From assembly GCA_027067035.1 (NCBI GenBank), contig JAMOMO010000210.1, forward strand, positions 1 to 11,370: a DNA stretch of 11,370 bases, written 5' to 3'. Origin of the DNA: Desulfobulbaceae bacterium (GTDB taxonomy: Bacteria > Desulfobacterota > Desulfobulbia > Desulfobulbales > Desulfocapsaceae). The position numbers were made by a program, and so were the translations under genes. Each line of letters begins with the position of its first letter. Position 1 is the first letter of the stretch. This document shows positions 8,142-11,370 of this stretch, in pieces. Below the pieces are notes generated by a model, which worked only from the letters and a program-made list of their open reading frames with translations, did not search any database and was not told the origin of the DNA.

Positions 8142-8170
8142 TTGATTTATTATCCTTTCTGCGATAGACT
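8142..8170 (+). promoter_or_regulatory. Candidate sigma-70 promoter for the CsgG-like gene, inside an inverted repeat
   Basis: TTGATT (8142-8147) and TAGACT (8165-8170) are separated by exactly 17 bases; each matches four of six consensus positions. The boxes lie within an inverted repeat (8130-8140 against 8165-8175) with a 24-base loop. Initiation near 8177 would give a leader of about 80 nt before ATG 8256. Evidence is by motif only. Confidence 0.35.
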
Positions 8171-8255
8171 GAGGGGAACTATGAAGGGTGTTCAACGAAA
8201 TGTCGTGGGACGGTGTTCGCAAGTTACATTTTTTAAAGAGGAAAAGGAGTGTGGT

Positions 8256-9203
8256 ATGAAACGATCTATATTGACCGGCCTGGTTTTGGTTTTTGCGCTT
8301 ATCCTGCCCGTGAGCTGGGTTGCTGCAGAAACAACCATTCCGGCCCCCCCTGCCGGGAATCTCAGGTATTCAATTACCGTTCACAAGTTTAAGAACGAGG
8401 CCGGCTGGAGCGGGCGCTGGAGCATCGGTGACGGCATGCAGACCGTCATGACCAACCTCCTTCACGAGTCCGGCTGGTTCATTGTCCTTGGTGATGGTGA
8501 AATGCGGAAGGCTGCCATGGCAGAGCAGGATTTTGCTGCTTCAGGTCGTACTGCACAGGGGAAGAAAACCGCTAAGATCGGAAGGATGACCCCGGCGCAG
8601 CTCCTTGTTCGCGGCTCCATTACCCATGTTCAGGATGATACCGGTTCCGGTGGCGGCGGCTTAAGCTTTCAGGGTTTTACCATTGGCGGTTCTGCCGGAA
8701 AGGCTGAGATGAATGTGACCATTTATCTCGTTGATTCTGAAACCGGTCAGGTGAAGGCCTCCACAGATGTGGTCGGTGTTTCCGGTAAACGCGGTTTTAC
8801 CGTTGGCTATCATGGCGGAGCCCTGGGTGGGCTCGGCGGAAACTTCGGTGGTGCGGAGAAGGATAATGTGGGCAAGGCCCTGGAGGATGCAGTTGGTCAG
8901 GCTGTACTTTTCCTGATTAAGCAACTTGATTCCATTCCCTGGGAAGGCTCTGTTCTGCTGGTGAAAGGCGATAAGGTAATCATAAACCGCGGCAGCCGTG
9001 AGGGAGTGACTGTGGGGCGTGAATTCAAGGTGGGGGCTGTTGAAGAACTGGTTGATCCCGATACCGGTGAGGTGCTTGACTCTGAAATGACAGAGGTGGG
9101 CAGGATCAAGGTGACCAAGACCAAACAGAAAATTTCTTACTGTGTTCCTGTATCCGGAAGCGGTATCGCAAAGGGAATGTCAATTTTTCCGTTGGAGAGA
9201 TAG
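8256..9203 (+). CDS. Exported CsgG-family protein with FlgT-like C-terminal domain
   Basis: The 315-residue protein has an N-terminal signal peptide (MKR, hydrophobic core, cleavage probably after VAA near residue 24) and no lipobox cysteine, unlike the lipoprotein CsgG. Residues about 38-235 resemble the CsgG/curli-assembly family: a conserved start (ITVHKFKNEAGW), a helix leading into a GWFIVLGDGEMRKA segment, the VRGSITHV strand, and an amphipathic, Gly-rich stretch that in CsgG forms the membrane hairpins. Residues about 243-315 (SVLLVKGDKVIINRGSREG, DPDTGEVL, VTKTKQKISYC) resemble the C-terminal domain of FlgT. It probably acts in the periplasm or outer membrane; its role is unknown and no curli or flagellar genes are adjacent. 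I chose ATG 8256, which has AAGGAG and gives a clean signal peptide. An in-frame ATG at 8181 with GAGGGG would add 25 residues, and a TTG at 8142 would add 38. Confidence 0.75.
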   Translation: MKRSILTGLVLVFALILPVSWVAAETTIPAPPAGNLRYSITVHKFKNEAGWSGRWSIGDGMQTVMTNLLHESGWFIVLGDGEMRKAAMAEQDFAASGRTAQGKKTAKIGRMTPAQLLVRGSITHVQDDTGSGGGGLSFQGFTIGGSAGKAEMNVTIYLVDSETGQVKASTDVVGVSGKRGFTVGYHGGALGGLGGNFGGAEKDNVGKALEDAVGQAVLFLIKQLDSIPWEGSVLLVKGDKVIINRGSREGVTVGREFKVGAVEELVDPDTGEVLDSEMTEVGRIKVTKTKQKISYCVPVSGSGIAKGMSIFPLER

Positions 9204-9230
9204 AAGTTTCCTGAAAAAACATGAATGTAG

Positions 9231-9271
9231 AAAAAGGGTGTCGGGGAAGTTTCCCCGGCACCCTTTTTTTT
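9231..9271. terminator. Strong terminator, probably bidirectional, between convergent genes
   Basis: A 12-bp stem (GGGTGTCGGGGA against TCCCCGGCACCC, one T-G wobble) with a four-base loop is flanked by five A residues on the left and eight T residues on the right. It ends the CsgG-like transcript and, read in reverse, the flavodoxin operon, whose stop is at 9305. A second hairpin, CACCTGT/ACAGGTG at 9283-9302 with a six-base loop, lies just beyond the flavodoxin stop. Confidence 0.92.
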
Positions 9272-9304
9272 GGGGGTCTATGCACCTGTTCTGTCACAGG
9301 TGAC

Positions 9305-9781
9305 TCATAACTTTTCTGCAATGATTGCCTTTAATTCCTCCAGATCCCCGGTATTCGGGTGACCAACCGCGTCAGGTGCATCATCAAGCCAGGGGGGGCG
9401 TTGTGGTTTGGATTCAGCAGTGGCAATGACCTTGGGGTTGACTTCCCCCTGGCAGCTGTATGTCCCGATGACACGACAGGATGGCACCATCTCCTGTGCA
9501 GATTCCATAGCTTTCACGGCATGGGCTGAGTTCTGAGCAGCACCATGGGTTGCAAAGAGAAAAACATCTTTCTCCTTAATCCTGGCAAGGGCGCTTTGAC
9601 TGGCCGCATCAGGCTGGCCTGCCTGCAGCCAGAATCCGAAGGCGATCAGATTATAATCGGCAAGTGATGCCGGCATTTCAGTGATGGGAAGTATTTCTTT
9701 TGGGTCCGGCAGGGCTGCAAAAACAGTATCTGCCAGTTTTTTGGTGTTGCCGGATTTGCTTGAGTAGAGAACTAGATTCAT
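9305..9781 (-). CDS. Flavodoxin family protein
   Basis: This 158-residue protein is the size of a true flavodoxin. The FMN phosphate loop is YSSKSGNTKKLA (6-17). The two isoalloxazine loops correspond to GFWLQAGQPDAA (49-60) and FATHGAAQNS (76-85). A conserved YSCQGEVNPK (108-117) is typical of a flavodoxin subgroup found in anaerobes, which includes the BilS-type partners of reductases. It should be a cytoplasmic one- or two-electron carrier. ATG 9781 has GAGG eight bases upstream. It is the last gene of the minus-strand redox cluster, 121 bases after the MBL gene; an inverted repeat in that gap may make its expression partly independent. The bilirubin-related naming is only a resemblance. 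Confidence 0.88.
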   Translation of the reverse strand: MNLVLYSSKSGNTKKLADTVFAALPDPKEILPITEMPASLADYNLIAFGFWLQAGQPDAASQSALARIKEKDVFLFATHGAAQNSAHAVKAMESAQEMVPSCRVIGTYSCQGEVNPKVIATAESKPQRPPWLDDAPDAVGHPNTGDLEELKAIIAEKL

Positions 9782-9839
9782 TTTATAACCTCATTGTTTA
9801 TGGGGGAAGGTGGCTGATGCTGCTTTTTTATTTTCTTTT

Positions 9840-9897
9840 CTGAATCCGTGGCCCGGATCTGCCGACAGTTTATTGGGAGAAATAGCCGCGGATTCAG
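9840..9897. repeat. 13-bp inverted repeat between the MBL and flavodoxin genes
   Basis: CTGAATCCGTGGC (9840-9852) and GCCGCGGATTCAG (9885-9897) can pair over 13 positions with one T-G wobble and a 32-base loop. It begins five bases beyond the MBL stop codon on the minus strand. The minus-strand transcript has A residues, not a U run, after the stem, so it is not a normal terminator. It could stabilise the mRNA, cause partial termination, or be an operator. The rest of the 9782-9902 gap holds only A/T-rich sequence and the flavodoxin Shine-Dalgarno. Confidence 0.6.
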
Positions 9898-9902
9898 CTG
9901 TT

Positions 9903-10661
9903 TCAGCTATTGTTTTTCTGAATAGTTTTCATGGCGGCGAACTTAGGCTCGTGCAGGGGCAGTATGATATCTGCCTTCTCCTTTATCCTTGCCATGATGT
10001 CGTAGGCCTCGTAGGTATTGACATGGGTACCGGGAGGGATGACGTCCATCTCCATTGCGGTGATATCAATGGGAGGAAAGAAATTTTCCAGAAGACAGCA
10101 GAATCCGGTGATGATGGCCTCTCCCAATGTGGTATCAACGGCAATCGACATACCGCCGGGAGTATGAGCCGGGGTGTGGATAACCCGGATACCGGGTACG
10201 ATTTCCCTGTCGGCTGTAACTGCTGTTATCTGGCCTGCGTCGCGAATCTCAAAGATAAAGTCCTCCACATAGCGGAAGTCCAAAGGGTGTGGATCTGCGA
10301 TGCGTGCAAGTTCCAGCTCATGGATGAAGAATTCAGCATTGCTGAATTTATAGTCGTTCTCACAATGATCGTTATGGAGATGGGTATGAATGACAATATC
10401 AATGTCCTCCGGGCGCAGATCGAACTGGGCCAGGCCATCCTCAACGGTGAAGATTGGTCCGCCCAGAGCTTCTTCCCTGGCCGTGGACTGGATGGGGTGC
10501 AGTTCTCCGGTGTCCACCAGGATTTTCTTCTCACCTCCTTCAAGATACCAGCCGTAAATAGGAATGGTGAACGGAGTGCCGTAGCCGTGCTGGTAGGTCA
10601 TCATGCTTTTGTCAAATTCCTTGCTGCCAAGAACAATGGGATGGATAGTGTGGGTGTTCAT
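9903..10661 (-). CDS. MBL-fold metallo-hydrolase (AHL-lactonase-like) lacking the bridging Asp
   Basis: The 252-residue protein is a metallo-beta-lactamase-fold hydrolase. It has the strand LVDTG (48-52), the first metal motif HTHLHNDH (92-99: His94, His96, Asp98, His99), a second-site His166 in HTPAHTPGG (162-170) and the C-terminal His237 in LPLHEPKF. Overall layout and length resemble N-acyl-homoserine lactonase-type proteins. The position that normally holds the metal-bridging Asp (usually TGD) reads TGFCC (185-189), so Phe187 replaces it and Cys188/Cys189 follow. ATG 10661 has AGGA about ten bases upstream and overlaps the stop of the upstream selenoprotein gene as ATGA, which indicates coupling. 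The substrate is unknown; its TusA-like partner suggests a thiol ester, persulfide or related sulfur compound (inference). There is no evidence that it acts in quorum quenching. Confidence 0.85.
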   Translation of the reverse strand: MNTHTIHPIVLGSKEFDKSMMTYQHGYGTPFTIPIYGWYLEGGEKKILVDTGELHPIQSTAREEALGGPIFTVEDGLAQFDLRPEDIDIVIHTHLHNDHCENDYKFSNAEFFIHELELARIADPHPLDFRYVEDFIFEIRDAGQITAVTADREIVPGIRVIHTPAHTPGGMSIAVDTTLGEAIITGFCCLLENFFPPIDITAMEMDVIPPGTHVNTYEAYDIMARIKEKADIILPLHEPKFAAMKTIQKNNS

Positions 10662-10894
10662 AATAGATCCTGTTTAGTAATGTGGAGTAGAACGCCATCG
10701 GAACGCTCTTCCTGACTGCTGACAGTCCCGCCGGCCCAGGTTATTACCCGATGAAGGTGAGCTGCCATGTCGGCATCGCACAGGGCCCGGAAGGAGATAT
10801 TCTTCCCGCCTTGTCCAAGGCGGCTCCGCACGTCGCGGATTCCTTTTCAGCAATGGCCCCGATAGTCAACTATGTGATTGCTGTCATCTTTCAA
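10658..10894 (-). CDS. Putative selenocysteine-containing TusA/SirA-like protein (UGA at codon 16)
   Basis: Read with one in-frame TGA (10849-10847) as selenocysteine, this frame gives 78 residues, close to TusA (81 in E. coli). The start HIVDYRGHC-U-KGIRDVRSRL (residues 7-26) aligns without gaps to the TusA opening (hydrophobic-D-x-x-G-x-x-C-P), placing Sec16 on the sulfur-relay cysteine; the usual following Pro is Lys17, and Cys15 lies beside it. The rest follows the TusA pattern: a strand (KNISFRALCD, 31-40), a helix with AAHLHRVITWAGGTV (44-58) and a last strand DGVLLHITK (66-74). TTG 10894 is the only start before the TGA, five bases after AAAGGT. The gene begins 25 bases after the ferredoxin stop and ends overlapping the MBL ATG. 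A SECIS-like hairpin follows the UGA. Alternatives: a point-mutated pseudogene or sequence error, or a 57-residue product from GTG 10831. TusA relays persulfide sulfur; a role in sulfur or selenium transfer is inferred. Confidence 0.72.
10806..10823 (-). promoter_or_regulatory. Candidate bacterial SECIS element
   Basis: On the minus-strand mRNA, CCGCCUU and AAGGCGG form a perfect 7-bp stem closed by a GGAC loop. Exactly 30 nt separate the UGA (ending at 10847) from the loop, and the loop begins with G. Bacterial SECIS elements, bound by SelB, are hairpins within the coding sequence about 16-37 nt beyond the UGA with a G at the start of the apical loop, so this fits. A second small hairpin (UCCGC-GACGU-GCGGA, 10825-10839) sits between the UGA and this one, with its loop only 12 nt after the UGA. 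AAGGA right after the UGA could also pair with UCCUU beyond the second hairpin and enclose both. Confidence 0.6.
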
Positions 10895-10899
10895 TGGCT

Positions 10900-10905
10900 A
10901 CCTTT
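10900..10905 (-). promoter_or_regulatory. Ribosome binding site that fixes the TTG start of the TusA-like gene
   Basis: AAAGGT lies five bases upstream of TTG 10894 on the minus strand, with a second AAGGT at 10907-10911. The in-frame TAG at 10898-10900 sits directly upstream, so no longer start exists. A well-placed site before a frame that meets TGA after 15 codons supports real translation through the TGA. Confidence 0.65.
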
Positions 10906-10919
10906 CACCTTGTTGTATC

Positions 10920-11370
10920 TTAAATTCTGATATCAGTTTCAATAAATTTACACTTGACTCCGGTACACTCGAGACAGCGTGTACATTGGCTGTGGGCTGG
11001 AGTTTCTGCCGGATTGATTCCCTGTGGACAGACATCTTCACAGCGGCCGCAGTCAACGCACTCCTTATTGTCAACCCTGATAAATATCCCTGATATCTTA
11101 TTGAACAGCCCGAGAAAGCCGCCAATGGGACAGAGGAGGGAACAGAAGGGGCGTTCAATAAATACAGCTGATAACAGTACTATACAAAGAATTGTGATGG
11201 ATGCAACAGCCCAGACTCCCTCCGGTGTTTTGAAGAAGAGAGGAATACCTGCGGCCTGCTGCCAGAGGCGGTTGATGGTACCGGGCGGGCAGAGGTCACA
11301 AAATGTCATATGGCGTGTATAATAGGGAAGCAGGATAACCAGAACCAGAAAAATAGGCAGTCTCAAGTGG
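10920..11370 (-). CDS. Membrane-bound polyferredoxin of the NapH/NosR/YccM type (5' end outside window)
   Basis: The frame is open to the window edge, so only the C-terminal 149 or so residues are present; TTG at 11366 is not convincing as a start. Two hydrophobic segments are visible, each followed by a cysteine motif facing the membrane surface: TFCDLCPPG (about 11298-11272) and RPFCSLLCPIGGFLGLF (about 11153-11103). These CxxxCP-type motifs are typical of NapH, NosR, CcoG/RdxA and YccM. After them come two [4Fe-4S] motifs: ECVDCGRCEDVCPQG (C-x2-C-x2-C-x3-CP) and QCTRCLECTGVKC (C-x2-C-x2-C-x4-C). Such proteins pass electrons between the quinol pool or periplasm and cytoplasmic carriers. It lies 25 bases upstream of the TusA-like gene on the same strand and probably heads the visible part of that operon. 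Which electron acceptor it serves is not shown. Confidence 0.88.
   Translation of the reverse strand, partial: HLRLPIFLVLVILLPYYTRHMTFCDLCPPGTINRLWQQAAGIPLFFKTPEGVWAVASITILCIVLLSAVFIERPFCSLLCPIGGFLGLFNKISGIFIRVDNKECVDCGRCEDVCPQGINPAETPAHSQCTRCLECTGVKCKFIETDIRI

Noticed and set aside
9898..9905. Read-through of the TGA stop of the MBL gene as a second selenocysteine
   Set aside because: The next in-frame codons reach another TGA after only two residues, and no protein-like extension or suitable hairpin follows.
9810..10715. Long plus-strand open frame (301 codons) opposite the MBL gene
   Set aside because: It is antisense to a clear MBL-fold protein with intact His motifs, has no Shine-Dalgarno, and its translation shows no recognisable domain.
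10746..10831. Translation of the TusA-like gene starting only after the TGA, at GTG 10831
   Set aside because: AAAGGA lies nine bases upstream of it, so it is possible, but the product would lack the first strand and the redox motif that define the family.
10691..10930. Plus-strand open stretch, with an ATG at 10751 giving 59 residues, opposite the TusA-like gene
   Set aside because: It has no good ribosome site and no operon partner, and it lies codon for codon opposite the minus-strand frame. The minus frame has a Shine-Dalgarno, an ATGA overlap, TusA resemblance and a SECIS-like hairpin. It would regain interest if the minus frame proved degenerate.
1..11370. CRISPR arrays, tRNA or rRNA genes, insertion sequences
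   Set aside because: I saw no regularly spaced direct repeats, no cloverleaf or rRNA-like stretches, and no transposase motifs on either strand.

Overview
The window looks like part of the chromosome of a sulfate-reducing Desulfobacterota (deltaproteobacterial) organism, plausibly a Desulfobulbales relative. The main reason is the left edge: the last two genes of a dsrMKJOP operon (dsrO, dsrP), which encodes the membrane electron-transfer complex of dissimilatory sulfite reduction. A class 1B dihydroorotate dehydrogenase with its PyrK subunit also fits an anaerobe. The genus assignment is inference.

Layout. (1) Bases 1-1661, + strand: 3' part of dsrO, then dsrP, closed by a strong intrinsic terminator. 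(2) 1733-2422, +: an orphan flavodoxin-fold protein, converging on (3) a prepilin peptidase gene (2439-3233, -). (4) 3304-8116, +: a compact biosynthetic run pyrK-pyrD-(DUF1232)-aroD-aroE-aroA, joining pyrimidine and shikimate pathway genes with short gaps or overlaps. (5) 8256-9203, +: an exported CsgG-family protein with its own candidate promoter and a strong terminator that probably works in both directions. (6) 9305-11370, -: an apparent redox operon, read right to left: a membrane polyferredoxin of the NapH/NosR/YccM type (partial), a small TusA/SirA-like gene, an MBL-fold hydrolase and a small flavodoxin.

The main discovery candidate is in that last operon. The stretch 10658-10919 looks empty to standard gene calling because the frame has an in-frame TGA. 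Read through, it gives a 78-residue TusA/SirA-like protein. It starts at TTG 10894 behind a good Shine-Dalgarno, has UGA at codon 16 where TusA proteins carry their sulfur-relay cysteine, and has a perfect 7-bp hairpin with a GG-starting loop 30 nt downstream of the UGA, as expected for a bacterial SECIS element. Its stop overlaps the start of the MBL gene as ATGA. I read this as a selenocysteine-containing TusA-like protein translationally coupled to an MBL-fold hydrolase. That hydrolase itself lacks the usual metal-bridging Asp, having Gly-Phe-Cys-Cys there. Membrane ferredoxin, selenol/persulfide carrier, unusual MBL enzyme and flavodoxin together suggest a sulfur or selenium redox pathway. 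The function is inference.
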